This document shows positions 9,260 through 18,902 of a stretch of 64,000 bases of DNA, piece by piece. Both the position numbers and the translations under genes were made by a program. Where the stretch lies: positions 124,001 to 188,000 of the forward strand of contig NZ_PYCN01000007.1 of the NCBI RefSeq assembly GCF_003062295.1. Reading direction: 5' to 3'. The stretch is from Bradyrhizobium algeriense (lineage in GTDB: Bacteria > Pseudomonadota > Alphaproteobacteria > Rhizobiales > Xanthobacteraceae). The notes below the pieces were generated by a model. The model worked only from the letters and a program-made list of their open reading frames with translations, was not told the DNA's origin and searched no databases. How positions within the stretch are numbered: position 1 is the first letter of the stretch; each line of letters begins with the position of its first letter.

Positions 9260-10117
9260 TCAGCGCTCGCTGCCGAACAGCGCCTTAGCATTGCCATGCG
9301 CAATCTGCGCCGCGATCTTTGGCGGTAGCTGCGCAAGCCACGCCCGGTACCCGGCCATGATGTCGCCGTAGCTCGCCCAGCGCTCGTTGACCCAGGTGTC
9401 GGAGCCGAGCAGGAAACGGTCCGGGAAACGCTCGAACAATGCGCGCCATTCCGCCGTCAGCTTGCCGCTGCCGTCGATGATGCCGCCGCGGTAGGACAGT
9501 TCGCCCCACAGCTTTGGATATTTTGACAGCATTTCTGAAACGCGGTCGGTCGACAGGCCGAAGCCGGTATGGGCCCAGATGATGCGGGCGCGCGGGTTGT
9601 GGCGCATCAGGATTTCCACGGCGACATCATCGGCGTGGGCGTGCAGGTAAAGGTCGTGCTCAACAGCGAAATCGACAGTCTTCTTCACCCACTCGTTTTC
9701 GGCCGCCTTGCCCGAGATGTGGAATTCGCCGATGCCGCGGTAATAGCCGCGTTTGAATTCCTCCTGCACGAGGTCGAAAATGAAGGGATCGCCGAACCAG
9801 GTCTGGATGTCCGCGCGCACGCGGTAGGGCCGAATGAAGGGCACGATCTGCAGGCCCTGGGGCTTGGCGTCCATCAGCGCATGCGTACCGGTGTTCGGGC
9901 GGCTGGTCGCGAGGATGCCGGTGACGCGGTGTTTTTTGAACAGCGCCAGCACTTCGTCGACGCTGTAGTGGGGATTTGGCTCCCAATTGTAGTGCAGATG
10001 GGCGTCGAAGATTTCGATTGGCTCGTCGGCGCGGGCCAGGCCGACGATGAACGCCAGCGCCATCAGGACAGCAGCCCCCCGCGCAGCCGACCGCATCACG
10101 CGTCCAAACGTCATCAT
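9260..10117 (-). CDS. Secreted amidohydrolase family protein
   Basis: A 285-residue TIM-barrel metal hydrolase of the amidohydrolase 2 group. A signal peptide covers about residues 1-30 (ending in LARADE). Metal-binding candidates are DAHLHYN near the N-terminus, LHAHADD in the middle, WAHTGFG, and LLGSDTWV near the C-terminus. Its start overlaps the stop of the RND pump gene by 4 bp, so it is cotranscribed downstream of the efflux genes. The substrate is unknown. An exported amidohydrolase tied to an efflux operon could detoxify a compound in the periplasm, but this is a guess. Fragments of a second copy lie at 8229-8345. Confidence 0.85.
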   Translation of the reverse strand: MMTFGRVMRSAARGAAVLMALAFIVGLARADEPIEIFDAHLHYNWEPNPHYSVDEVLALFKKHRVTGILATSRPNTGTHALMDAKPQGLQIVPFIRPYRVRADIQTWFGDPFIFDLVQEEFKRGYYRGIGEFHISGKAAENEWVKKTVDFAVEHDLYLHAHADDVAVEILMRHNPRARIIWAHTGFGLSTDRVSEMLSKYPKLWGELSYRGGIIDGSGKLTAEWRALFERFPDRFLLGSDTWVNERWASYGDIMAGYRAWLAQLPPKIAAQIAHGNAKALFGSER

Positions 10118-13100
10118 TCGGCGGCGACCACGTGCGGCCGCTCGTCGCCCGCTTCTTCCAGTTGCGGTTCGAGCTTGCGCCGCAGGCGGCGGTCGATGCG
10201 GTCAAGATAGATGTAGACGACCGGCGTGATGTAGAGCGTCAGCAGTTGCGACAAGCAGAGACCGCCGACCACGGCGACGCCGAGCGGCTGGCGCAATTCG
10301 GCGCCGGCGCCGGCGCCGAGCGCGATCGGCAATGTGCCGAAGATCGCGGCAAACGTCGTCATCATGATGGGGCGGAAACGCAACAGCGCGGCTTCGCGGA
10401 TGGCGTGCTCGGCGCTGAGGCCAACGCGGCGGCGCTCCAGCGCAAAATCCACCATCATGATGGCGTTCTTCTTGACGATGCCGACCAGCATCACGATGCC
10501 GATCATCGCAATGACAGACATTTCCATTCCGAACAGCATCAGGGTGAGGATCGCGCCGATGCCGGCCGACGGCAGGCCCGAGATGATGGTGATCGGGTGG
10601 ATGAAGCTCTCGTAGAGAATGCCGAGGATGACGAAGGCGGCGAAAACAGCGGCGAGGATCAGGACACCCTGCCCGCGCAGCGAATCCTGGAACACCTGCG
10701 CGGTGCCGGAGAAGCCGGTGGCGATGGTCGCCGGAAGGTTCGAGGTCTGCTCGAGCTCGGTGATCTTGTCGACTGCGTAGCCCAGCGAATTGCCGGGCGC
10801 GAGGTTGAAGGAGATCGTCACCGCCGGCTGCTGGGCCTGGTGGTTGATCTGCAGCGGACCGACCGTCGGAACCAGTTTTGCCACCGCCGACAGCGGAATG
10901 GTCTGGTTGTTCTGGGTCTTCATGTAGAGCTTGGAGAGATCCGACGGATCGACCCGGAACTGCGGCTGCACTTCCAGGATGATCTGGTAGTCGTTCGACG
11001 GCATGTAGATGGTGCCGACCTGGCGCGAGCCGTAGGCGTTGTAGAGCTGGTTACGCACCTGGTCGACGGTGATGCCGTAGACCGCGGCCTTTTCGCGGTC
11101 GATGTCGACCGTCATCTGCGGATTCTTGATGTAGAGGTCGGTGGTGACGTCGAGCAGACCGGGCAGCTTCTCGATCTTCTCGCGCATCTCAGGCGCCAGC
11201 CGGTACAGCGACTCGGTGTCGCCGCTCTGCATCACGTATTGATACTGGCTCTTGGAAATCCGGCCGCCGATATTGAGGTTCTGGATCGGCTGGAAGAACG
11301 CCTGCATGCCCGGGATATCGCGGGCCTTGAGTCGCAGCCGGCCGATGATCGTGTTGAGATTGTCGCGCTCCTTCTTCTGCTTCAGCGCGATGAACAGACG
11401 TCCGTAATTCGCCGTCGCGTTGGGGCCGCCGGCGCCGACGGTGGAGTTGATATACTCGACCGCGGGGTCGGATCTCAGCACGCCGACCAGCGCTTGCTGC
11501 CGCTCCTTCATCGCCTCGAAGGAAGTATCGGTGGCGGCTTCGGTCACACCGATCAGGAAGCCGGTGTCCTCCTGCGGGAAGAAGCCCTTCGGCACGATCA
11601 TGTAGAGATAGACGGTGCCGCCCAAGGTGGCCAGCGTCACCATCAGCATCAGGAATTTCCGGGCCAGCACCCAGTCGAGCGTCCACTCATAGGCGCGCAG
11701 CCAGGATTCGAACATCGCCTCGAAGACGCGAAGCACGACATTTGGCCGCTTGGTCGCGTCATGGGCCCGCAGCACGCGCGCGCACAGCATCGGCGTCAGG
11801 GTCAGCGACACGAAGCCAGACACGATGATCGCAACCGATACGGTGACGGCGAATTCGCGGAACACACGGCCGACGATACCGCCCATCAACAGCACCGGAA
11901 TGAACACGGCGATCAGCGAGAATGTGATCGAGATGATCGTAAAGCCGATCTCGCGGGCGCCCTTCAGCGCGGCCTCGAACGGCCGCATGCCATGCTCGAT
12001 GTGGCGGACGATGTTTTCCAGCATGACGATGGCGTCGTCGACCACGAAGCCGACCGAAAGCGTCAGCGCCAGCAGCGTCATGTTGTTGATGGAATAGTCG
12101 AGCGCGTACATCACCGCGCAGGTGCCGAACAGCGAAATCGGAACCGCCAGCGCCGGAATGAAGGTCGCGGACGCCGAACGCAGGAACAGGAAGATCACCA
12201 GGATCACCAGCCCGATCGCGATCAGCAGCGTCTCCTCGACGTCGGCCACGGCCTGGCGGATGGAAATGGAGCGGTCCATCAGCACGTTGATCGACACCGA
12301 CGGCGGGATCTGCGCCCGCAGCACCGGGAACTTGGCCAGAATGGAGTCGACCACCGCCACGGTGTTGGCGTCCGGCTGCTTCTGAATACCCAGCACGATG
12401 GCGCGCTCGTCATTCAGCCAGCTCGCAATCCGCTCGTTCTCGACGCTATCGTAGATCCGCGCGACCTCATCGAGCTTGACCGGGGAACCGTTGCGCCAGG
12501 CCACCACGATCTGGCGATAATCAATCGCCTTGTCCATCTGGCCCGAGGCCTGCAGCGCCACGTCCTGCTTCGGCCCGTTCAGCGTGCCAACAGGCGTCGA
12601 GGAATTGGCGCGGGACACCGCCGTCCTGATGTCCTCGAGCGACAGCCCGCGGGCCGCAGCGGCCTCAGGGTCGGCCTGGACACGAATGGCGAACTTCTGC
12701 GCGCCGTAGACACTGACCTGAGCGACGCCCGGAATCTGCGAGAGCGTCTGGCCGATGGTGATGTCGCCATATTCGTGGACCGCCGACAGCGGCAGCGTCG
12801 ACGAGTTGAGCACGACGAACAGAACAGGGAAATCGGCCGGGTTCACTTTGCGGAAGCTCGGCGGGATGATCATCTCGACCGGTAACCGGCGCTGCGCAAT
12901 CGTCAGCGCGGTCTGCACGTCGAGCGCTGCGGCGTCGATGTTGCGGTTGAGATCGAACTGGATGGTGATGGTGCTGATGCCCTGCGACGAGTTCGACGAC
13001 ATCGAGGAGATGCCGGCAACCGTCGAGAGCTGGCGCTCGATGACGCCGGCGACCGAGGCCGCCATGGTGTCCGCGCTCGCGCCAGGCAGGGTCGCGGTGA

Positions 13101-13239
13101 CGGCAATAGTCGGGAAATCGACCCGCGGCAGCGCCGAGACCGGCAGCAGGCGGAAGCCGAAAATGCCGAACGCGATGATCGACGCCGTGATCAGCGTCGT
13201 CATGACCGGCCGGCGGATGCAGAGTTCGGAGAGCGTCAT
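10114..13239 (-). CDS. RND multidrug efflux transporter, inner-membrane pump
   Basis: Proton-driven inner-membrane pump of the HAE1/AcrB superfamily, 1041 residues, closest in style to the MdtB/MdtC/MuxB branch (begins MTLSELCIRRPVMTTL). Twelve helices are expected, with two large periplasmic loops. The proton-relay acidic pair is visible in GFVVDDAIVMLENIVRH in helix 4. The second half repeats the pattern (VGIVKKNAIMMVDFA). It is preceded 3 bp upstream by its adaptor gene and followed by the overlapping amidohydrolase. No outer-membrane TolC-type channel is in the operon, so it must use one encoded elsewhere. Substrates cannot be told from sequence. Confidence 0.95.
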   Translation of the reverse strand: MTLSELCIRRPVMTTLITASIIAFGIFGFRLLPVSALPRVDFPTIAVTATLPGASADTMAASVAGVIERQLSTVAGISSMSSNSSQGISTITIQFDLNRNIDAAALDVQTALTIAQRRLPVEMIIPPSFRKVNPADFPVLFVVLNSSTLPLSAVHEYGDITIGQTLSQIPGVAQVSVYGAQKFAIRVQADPEAAAARGLSLEDIRTAVSRANSSTPVGTLNGPKQDVALQASGQMDKAIDYRQIVVAWRNGSPVKLDEVARIYDSVENERIASWLNDERAIVLGIQKQPDANTVAVVDSILAKFPVLRAQIPPSVSINVLMDRSISIRQAVADVEETLLIAIGLVILVIFLFLRSASATFIPALAVPISLFGTCAVMYALDYSINNMTLLALTLSVGFVVDDAIVMLENIVRHIEHGMRPFEAALKGAREIGFTIISITFSLIAVFIPVLLMGGIVGRVFREFAVTVSVAIIVSGFVSLTLTPMLCARVLRAHDATKRPNVVLRVFEAMFESWLRAYEWTLDWVLARKFLMLMVTLATLGGTVYLYMIVPKGFFPQEDTGFLIGVTEAATDTSFEAMKERQQALVGVLRSDPAVEYINSTVGAGGPNATANYGRLFIALKQKKERDNLNTIIGRLRLKARDIPGMQAFFQPIQNLNIGGRISKSQYQYVMQSGDTESLYRLAPEMREKIEKLPGLLDVTTDLYIKNPQMTVDIDREKAAVYGITVDQVRNQLYNAYGSRQVGTIYMPSNDYQIILEVQPQFRVDPSDLSKLYMKTQNNQTIPLSAVAKLVPTVGPLQINHQAQQPAVTISFNLAPGNSLGYAVDKITELEQTSNLPATIATGFSGTAQVFQDSLRGQGVLILAAVFAAFVILGILYESFIHPITIISGLPSAGIGAILTLMLFGMEMSVIAMIGIVMLVGIVKKNAIMMVDFALERRRVGLSAEHAIREAALLRFRPIMMTTFAAIFGTLPIALGAGAGAELRQPLGVAVVGGLCLSQLLTLYITPVVYIYLDRIDRRLRRKLEPQLEEAGDERPHVVAAE

Positions 13240-13242
13240 CGG

Positions 13243-14373
13243 TTACGCTCCGGCCTTCTTGGCCCGCGGCTCGATCCGCGTTCCGTCCGACAGCAGCAAC
13301 TGCCCGTCGACGACGACACTCTCGCCGCCCGCGAGCCCTTCCGAGATCACCGACATGCCCTGCGCGGTGCGGTCGACCTTGACCGGCTGGACCTTGGCGG
13401 CACCGTCCTTGACCACGAAGACGAAATTGCCGCTCTGGCTGCGCTGCACGGCGACCGTCGGCACCACGATCGAATCCTCGCTGCGGATGATGAGCTTGGC
13501 CGCGACCAACGTCCCCGGCCACAAACTCTCGTTCTCATTGTTCATGATGCCACGCACGGTGACCATGCCGGTGGCCATATCCACGGTGTTTTCGATCATC
13601 GCGACCTTGCCGGTCTCGGAGTGTTGGCGGCCCGGAATGGTCGCGGTGACGCCAGAGGCACCCTTGGCCATGGACTCGCGCAGATCCACCAGCACGCGCT
13701 GCGGAACCGCGAAGGTCACGTAAACCGGCGCCATCTGGTTGATGACCGCAAGCGGGGTGGTATCGGCCGGGCGCACGAAATTGCCGACCTTCACATTGGC
13801 GACGCTGATGCGCCCCGCGAACGGCGCGCGGATCGTGGTGTAGCTTTTCTGGACCTTCAGATTGTCGAGCGCAGCCTGATTGGCCTTGATGGAGCCGGCC
13901 AGGATGTCGGACTGCGTTTTAGCGTTGTCGACATTGACCTGCGTGGTCGCGCCCTTGCCGACGAGATCGGTGAAGCGGCGGAGGTCGCGCTGGGCGCCCT
14001 CGAGCTGCGCATGATCCCTGGCCAGCACGCCCTCGGCCTGCTCGATCTGGGCGTCGATCTGGCGGCTGTCGAGCGTGAACAGCAGATCGCCTTCGTTGAC
14101 CTTGGCGCCGTCCTCGAAGTGCACCGCGACGATGGTGGTCTCCAGCCGCGACTTCAGCGCCACGCTGGAGATCGGTGTCACCATGCCGATCGCGTCGACA
14201 TCGACGGGCATGACTTTGCGCTCCGCCTTGGCCAGCTCGACGGAAACCATCCGCGGCCGCTGCGGGCCCTGGGCGTTGCTGCTGCCGCCCATCCAGGAGG
14301 AGCGGGTGATGAAACCCGCCGCGGCAGCGATGCCGACCGCGCCGGCAAGAAGTATCAAGGTACGTTTTTTCAT
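13243..14373 (-). CDS. RND efflux periplasmic adaptor
   Basis: Membrane fusion protein of 376 residues that bridges the RND pump to an outer-membrane channel. An N-terminal membrane anchor (about residues 5-24) is followed by the split biotinyl/lipoyl-like domain (FEDGAKVNEGDLLFTLD), an alpha-hairpin with coiled coil (about 100-165), and the second half-lipoyl motif (IRAPFAGRISVANVKVGNFV). A beta-barrel and C-terminal domain complete it. It is the first gene of a three-gene minus-strand operon with the pump and the amidohydrolase. No local regulator is present. Confidence 0.95.
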   Translation of the reverse strand: MKKRTLILLAGAVGIAAAAGFITRSSWMGGSSNAQGPQRPRMVSVELAKAERKVMPVDVDAIGMVTPISSVALKSRLETTIVAVHFEDGAKVNEGDLLFTLDSRQIDAQIEQAEGVLARDHAQLEGAQRDLRRFTDLVGKGATTQVNVDNAKTQSDILAGSIKANQAALDNLKVQKSYTTIRAPFAGRISVANVKVGNFVRPADTTPLAVINQMAPVYVTFAVPQRVLVDLRESMAKGASGVTATIPGRQHSETGKVAMIENTVDMATGMVTVRGIMNNENESLWPGTLVAAKLIIRSEDSIVVPTVAVQRSQSGNFVFVVKDGAAKVQPVKVDRTAQGMSVISEGLAGGESVVVDGQLLLSDGTRIEPRAKKAGA

Positions 14374-14527
14374 ATTTTTTCACGCCCGCCAGTCCGAAAG
14401 GACGGGACGATCTTCTCCTGCCCCTTGACGGCGACGGGTGCGCCTTATTTCTAAACGATTACCACAGCCTTCCTGCACATGGTATGCCACTGCCAGAAAA
14501 TGTGTAGTTACAATCCCGGGCGATCTT

Positions 14528-15319
14528 ATGCGCATTGCAACCTGGAACGTTAATTCGATCCGGCAGCGGGTCGACCATCTCCTGACCTGGCTCAAGGAGA
14601 CCTCGCCCGATATCGTCTGCCTGCAGGAAATCAAATGCGTCGACGAGGCGTTCCCGAGGCTGGAGATCGAGGCACTCGGCTATAATGTCGTCACCCACGG
14701 CCAGAAGACCTTCAACGGCGTCGCGCTCCTGTCGAAGCTGCCGTTCGACGAGACCAAATCGGGTCTTGCCGGTGACGACGAGGACGCCCATGCCCGGTTC
14801 CTCGAAGGCGTGGTGACACTGAAGACCGGCGTGATGCGGATCGCCTGCCTCTATCTGCCCAACGGCAACCCGCCGGATACGGACAAATATCCCTATAAAC
14901 TCAAATGGATGTCGCGCCTTCTTGAGTATTCGAAGGAGCGTCTTAAGGCAGAAGAACCGCTGGTGCTCGCAGGCGACTTCAACGTCATTCCGGCCGCTCG
15001 CGACGTTTATAACCCGGCCGCTTGGGGCAACGATGCGCTGTTCCGTCCCCAAACCCGCGAGGCCTTCCAGTCCCTCCTCGGCCTCGGGCTGACGGACGCG
15101 CTGCGCACGGTGACCGACGAGCCAAACCTCTACACCTTCTGGGACTATCAGGCGGGCGCCTGGCAGAAGAACTGGGGCCTTCGAATCGACCATCTCCTGC
15201 TGTCGCCACAGGCCAGCGACCGCCTGACCAATGTCGGCGTGGACAGCTACGTGCGCGCCTGGGAGAAGCCGTCCGACCACGTGCCAGTGTGGGCGGATTT
15301 CGACCTGGAGACGGCTTGA
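14528..15319 (+). CDS. xthA: Exodeoxyribonuclease III
   Basis: AP endonuclease / 3'-5' exonuclease of the EEP superfamily acting in base excision repair, 263 residues. Motifs visible are WNVNSIRQR (metal-binding Asn), LQEIKC (catalytic Glu), GDFNVIPAARDVY (catalytic Asp and Asn), LRIDHLLLS, and the terminal SDHVPVW with the catalytic His. The ATG at 14528 is the start that matches family length; an upstream in-frame ATG would add 30 unlikely residues. It is transcribed away from the RND operon. Confidence 0.96.
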   Translation: MRIATWNVNSIRQRVDHLLTWLKETSPDIVCLQEIKCVDEAFPRLEIEALGYNVVTHGQKTFNGVALLSKLPFDETKSGLAGDDEDAHARFLEGVVTLKTGVMRIACLYLPNGNPPDTDKYPYKLKWMSRLLEYSKERLKAEEPLVLAGDFNVIPAARDVYNPAAWGNDALFRPQTREAFQSLLGLGLTDALRTVTDEPNLYTFWDYQAGAWQKNWGLRIDHLLLSPQASDRLTNVGVDSYVRAWEKPSDHVPVWADFDLETA

Positions 15320-15336
15320 GCGGGACAGGCGCGGCA

Positions 15337-15909
15337 ATGGTGGCGATTCGGGATGCTGCGTCCGTAGACGCCGTCGCGGCCTGCCATGTCCTGAGAGAAT
15401 CGATCTCCCGCTTGTGCGTTGCCGATCACGACAACGATCCGGCGATCCTGAATGCGTGGCTGGCCAACAAGACGCCGGAAACGGTGGCTGCGTGGGCTGT
15501 GCAGAAGAGAAGCTCGCTCCTGCTCGCCGTCGAGGGCGATGCCGTCCTCGGGGTGGGATCCGTGACGGACGCAGGCGAGATCATGCTGAACTATGTGGCG
15601 CCCGGTGCACGATTTCGCGGCGTCAGCCGTGCCTTGCTCAGCGCGCTCGAAGCCAGAGCGGTGGAGCGCGGCAACAGTCGCTGCGCGCTCACAAGCACCA
15701 AGACGGCGCATCGCTTCTATCAGTCGGCTGGTTATGTTGACGACGGAGTGCCGACAGGCAAATTCGGCACGAACGCCGGCTATCCGATGTCCAGGCGGAT
15801 TGTCGCTTCGCGGTCGCTGGGCAAATCACGCCAGTTTGTAGGTTGGGCAAAGCCACCGGGTCGCGCGAATGCGTGCCCAGTGACGAGCGCGATTGCGCCC
15901 GCACAGTGA
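15337..15909 (+). CDS. GNAT family N-acetyltransferase with repeat-derived C-terminus
   Basis: A 190-residue acetyl-CoA dependent acyltransferase. The GNAT core includes the beta4-alpha3 acetyl-CoA site, here MLNYVAPGARFRGVSRALLSALEARAVERG, and the C-terminal AHRFYQSAGYVDDG that forms beta6-beta7. The fold should end at about residue 155 (YPMSRRI). The last 35 residues or so are translated from a dispersed repeat (15837 onward), so the original stop seems to have been lost. The start ATG is 17 bp after xthA with only a weak ribosome-binding site, so coupling to xthA is likely. The acyl acceptor is unknown. Confidence 0.8.
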   Translation: MVAIRDAASVDAVAACHVLRESISRLCVADHDNDPAILNAWLANKTPETVAAWAVQKRSSLLLAVEGDAVLGVGSVTDAGEIMLNYVAPGARFRGVSRALLSALEARAVERGNSRCALTSTKTAHRFYQSAGYVDDGVPTGKFGTNAGYPMSRRIVASRSLGKSRQFVGWAKPPGRANACPVTSAIAPAQ

Positions 15910-15999
15910 TGACAGGCTCCGCGTGCCCACCACTCATGATCGATCGGGAAAGGAAGATGGTGGGCACGGCGCAAGAACGCCTTTGCCCACCCTACAAAT
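15837..15999. repeat. Dispersed repeat, GTAGGGTGGGCAAAG family, copy 1
   Basis: The element starts TGTAGGTTGGGCAAAG and ends CTTTGCCCACCCTACA, giving complementary ends about 160 bp apart. The same ends bound the element at 46947-47043. Its interior (15859-15922) is nearly identical, in reverse orientation, to 20653-20715. It overlaps the 3' end of the GNAT gene and separates it from the convergent Sel1 gene. Confidence 0.85.
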
Positions 16000-16012
16000 C
16001 GGCTAGCGCCGC

Positions 16013-16858
16013 TCAGTCCCGCTTGCCCTGCACCCAGTGCTCGAGCATCTGCAGTGCCGTGGCGCGGTCGTCGTCGGAGGCCTTGGCGAAAGCGCGGTTG
16101 TAGCTTTCGCGGATCCAGCTCTCGTCGGGGGCCGCATTGTCGCGCGCCAGCGTCAGCCACATCAGGCCACGGGCCGCCTGCCGCGGCAGCCGGTCGCCGT
16201 TGAACAGCATCTGGCCGAGCATGGCCTGCGCCTGATGCTGGCCCTTCTGGGCGGCCAGACCAAGCCAGCGCGCGCCGTAGCGGAAATCGTCCCGCGAGGC
16301 GTCCGGCGTCTTCAGGTAAAGCCGCGCCAGATCGTACTGCGCGTCGGCGTTGCCGAAATAGGACGCGGCATAGGAGAACATCTCCCGGGCGCGATCGGTA
16401 TCGGGCTTGACCTTGGAGTTCGGGATGCCGTTGAGGTAGTAGCGCCCCAGCGCCACGAAGGCATTGGCGACGATCGTCGCCTGCGGCGCCGACGGGCTGT
16501 CCTCGGCATGCGCGTTGGCGATGCGGCTGAAATATTCGAAGGCGCGCAGATCGTCCTGGATGACGCCATTGCCATCGGCATACATCCGGCCGAGCTTCCA
16601 CTGCGCGACGGGATGGCCACCCTCGGCGGCGTATTGCAGCGAAGTCAGCGAGGACGCGGCAACCGCAGTCGCGGTCGGCGCTGCGGGCGGGACCTTCTTC
16701 AGGGCCTGGGCCGTGACGGCTTGCGCGGCGGCGGGCTGGTTCCCCATGGGCAGCGTGGCGTCCGGCTTCACCGGCGCGCCATCAAATGCGAATCCAGGAG
16801 CCGCCACCGGCGTGGCCCCCAGCATCAACGCAAGAATGATACGCCTAGATGTCCGCAT
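16013..16858 (-). CDS. Secreted Sel1/TPR-repeat protein
   Basis: About 281 residues from the ATG at 16858, which begins a signal peptide ([18 protein letters not shown], cleaved near AFDGA). An alternative ATG 21 bp upstream lies deeper in ilvD. The mature part has Sel1-like helical repeats of about 36 residues: [48 protein letters not shown], and [16 protein letters not shown]. These are typical periplasmic adaptor proteins. It overlaps the ilvD 3' end by 14 bp, so it is translationally linked to ilvD, although no functional link is evident. Confidence 0.85.
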   Translation of the reverse strand: MRTSRRIILALMLGATPVAAPGFAFDGAPVKPDATLPMGNQPAAAQAVTAQALKKVPPAAPTATAVAASSLTSLQYAAEGGHPVAQWKLGRMYADGNGVIQDDLRAFEYFSRIANAHAEDSPSAPQATIVANAFVALGRYYLNGIPNSKVKPDTDRAREMFSYAASYFGNADAQYDLARLYLKTPDASRDDFRYGARWLGLAAQKGQHQAQAMLGQMLFNGDRLPRQAARGLMWLTLARDNAAPDESWIRESYNRAFAKASDDDRATALQMLEHWVQGKRD

Positions 16859-18569
16859 AACACTGTTTCTCGTGCGCACCGCCAGGATGGGTTACAGCCC
16901 CATCCACCGCCGGCCCAACCTGTTGGGCATATTTCCACAGCGCACCCGACGTGTGGTTAGTCTGTCGAGGCGCCCATTTGGTTTTACGTTCGGCGAGTTC
17001 GGCGTCGGTCAATTTTACGTTAAGGATTCCGACCTCGGCGTCGATCTCGATAATGTCACCATTTTGCAACAGGGCGATCGGACCGCCCACGGCCGCCTCC
17101 GGCCCGACATGGCCGATGCAGAACCCGCGGGTGGCGCCAGAGAACCGGCCGTCGGTGATCAGGGCGACCTTGCCGCCCATCCCCTGCCCGGTCAGCGCCG
17201 CCGTGGTCGAGAGCATCTCCCGCATGCCGGGACCGCCGCGCGGCCCCTCGTAGCGGATCACGATGACCTCGCCTTCCTTGTAGGTCCGTTTCTGGACCGA
17301 CTCGAAGGCGTCCTCTTCGCGATCGAAGCAACGGGCAGGACCGGTAAATTTCAGCTTCGACATGCCCGCGACCTTCACGATCGCACCCTCCGGCGCGAGA
17401 TTACCCTTCAACCCGACAACGCCGCCCGTGACGGTGATCGGGTTGTCGGCGGACCGCACCACATCCTGGTGCGGATTCCACTTCACGCTTTTGAGGTTTT
17501 CGGCGATCGTACGGCCTGTGACGGTGATGCAATCTCCGTGGAGGTGGCCATTGTCGAGCAGCGTTTTCATCAGAAGCGGTATGCCGCCAACCTCGAACAT
17601 GTCTTTGGCAACATAACGGCCCCCTGGCTTCAAATCCGCGACATACGGTGTCTTTTTGAAGATTTCGGCGACGTCGAATAAGTCAAACTTAATGCCGCAC
17701 TCATGCGCAATGGCCGGTAGGTGCAGCGCAGCATTGGTCGATCCGCCGGAGGCCGCGACCACGGCGGCGGCATTCTCCAGCGAGCGGCGGGTGACAATGT
17801 CGCGCGGCCGGATATTGGCTGCGATCAGCTCCAGAACCTTCTCGCCGGCGGCTGAGCAAAACGCGTCGCGAATTTCGTAAGGCGCTGGCGCCCCAGCCGA
17901 ATACGGCAGGGCCAGACCGATCGCCTCGGATACCGTCGCCATGGTGTTGGCGGTGAATTGTGCACCGCACGCCCCTGCCGAGGGGCAGGCCACCCGCTCG
18001 ATTTCATCGAGGTCAGCGTCCGACATTTCGCCGACTGAATGCTTGCCGACGGCCTCGAACATGTCCTGCACTGTGACCTGCTGGCCACGGAAATTGCCCG
18101 GCAGAATCGATCCGCCATAAATGAAGATCGAGGGCACGTTGAGCCGGACCATCGCCATCATCATGCCCGGCAGCGATTTGTCGCAGCCGGCAAGCCCGAC
18201 CAGGGCGTCATAGGCATGGCCGCGGACGGTCAGTTCGACCGAGTCGGCGATGCATTCGCGGGACGGCAGTGACGAGCGCATGCCGTCATGGCCCATGGCG
18301 ATGCCGTCGGTCACGGTGATGGTGCAGAATTCGCGCGGGGTGCCGCCGGCGGCCGCAACGCCCTTCTTGACCGCCTGCGCCTGGCGCATCAGCGAGATAT
18401 TGCAGGGCGCGGCCTCGTTCCAGCAGGACGCGACGCCGACGAAAGGCTGGTGGATCTGCTGGGTGGTCAGCCCCATCGCGTAGAGATAGGACCGATGGGG
18501 CGCGCGCTCCGGCCCCTCCGTCACGTGACGGCTCGGCAACCTCTTCTTGATGTCGGTTTTGGCGTCCAT
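16845..18569 (-). CDS. ilvD: Dihydroxy-acid dehydratase
   Basis: Fe-S dependent dehydratase of isoleucine and valine biosynthesis, converting 2,3-dihydroxy-3-methyl acids to 2-keto acids. From the ATG at 18569 ([16 protein letters not shown]) the protein has 574 residues, the usual size. A frame extension upstream of 16 codons lacks support. Cluster-binding cysteines are in [20 protein letters not shown] and [17 protein letters not shown]. The C-terminal [19 protein letters not shown] is also typical. It is followed by the overlapping Sel1 gene. Other ilv genes are not in the window. Confidence 0.97.
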   Translation of the reverse strand: MDAKTDIKKRLPSRHVTEGPERAPHRSYLYAMGLTTQQIHQPFVGVASCWNEAAPCNISLMRQAQAVKKGVAAAGGTPREFCTITVTDGIAMGHDGMRSSLPSRECIADSVELTVRGHAYDALVGLAGCDKSLPGMMMAMVRLNVPSIFIYGGSILPGNFRGQQVTVQDMFEAVGKHSVGEMSDADLDEIERVACPSAGACGAQFTANTMATVSEAIGLALPYSAGAPAPYEIRDAFCSAAGEKVLELIAANIRPRDIVTRRSLENAAAVVAASGGSTNAALHLPAIAHECGIKFDLFDVAEIFKKTPYVADLKPGGRYVAKDMFEVGGIPLLMKTLLDNGHLHGDCITVTGRTIAENLKSVKWNPHQDVVRSADNPITVTGGVVGLKGNLAPEGAIVKVAGMSKLKFTGPARCFDREEDAFESVQKRTYKEGEVIVIRYEGPRGGPGMREMLSTTAALTGQGMGGKVALITDGRFSGATRGFCIGHVGPEAAVGGPIALLQNGDIIEIDAEVGILNVKLTDAELAERKTKWAPRQTNHTSGALWKYAQQVGPAVDGAVTHPGGAHEKQCYADI

Positions 18570-18742
18570 CCGCGAAACCTGTTTTCCCCAGCCATCTCGT
18601 GTCGGTCTCGGGAGCAATTTCCCGTCGCCTTCACCGGTGCTGAGGCCAATCAGCTATGAAAGAAATGGTTTCATGGAGGGGTGTGGCCAAAAAGCGGCGC
18701 AAGCAAGAGGCGGGCGGAGCAATTAACCAAATGTCCGCCCAC

Positions 18743-18760
18743 TGTTGCGGGCACGCAACA
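18743..18760. promoter_or_regulatory. Dyad TGTTGCG-GGCA-CGCAACA
   Basis: A perfect 7-bp inverted repeat with a 4-nt centre, about 175 bp upstream of the ilvD start and 740 bp upstream of the RTX-type gene. It could be an operator or a small hairpin. The nearby CGGCAAC at about 18773 repeats part of one arm. Confidence 0.3.
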
Positions 18761-18902
18761 ATCGTGGCCCGGCGGCAACCTTTATTTGGCTTTATCGAAG
18801 CCGCCCCCGCCGCCCGCTTCGACTGGCCTCCATTGCGAGCGCCCCGCGCCGCGCGCCGGTCACAACCTGAGGACGATCGATGGAGAAGTTTCTCCAACGC
18901 GA

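Noticed and set aside
10132..12885. 917-residue frame antisense to the RND pump gene
   Set aside because: It is the complement of a long high-GC gene. Its residues are rich in Arg, His, Asp and Gln with no domain, as expected from shadow translation. The RND frame opposite is certain.
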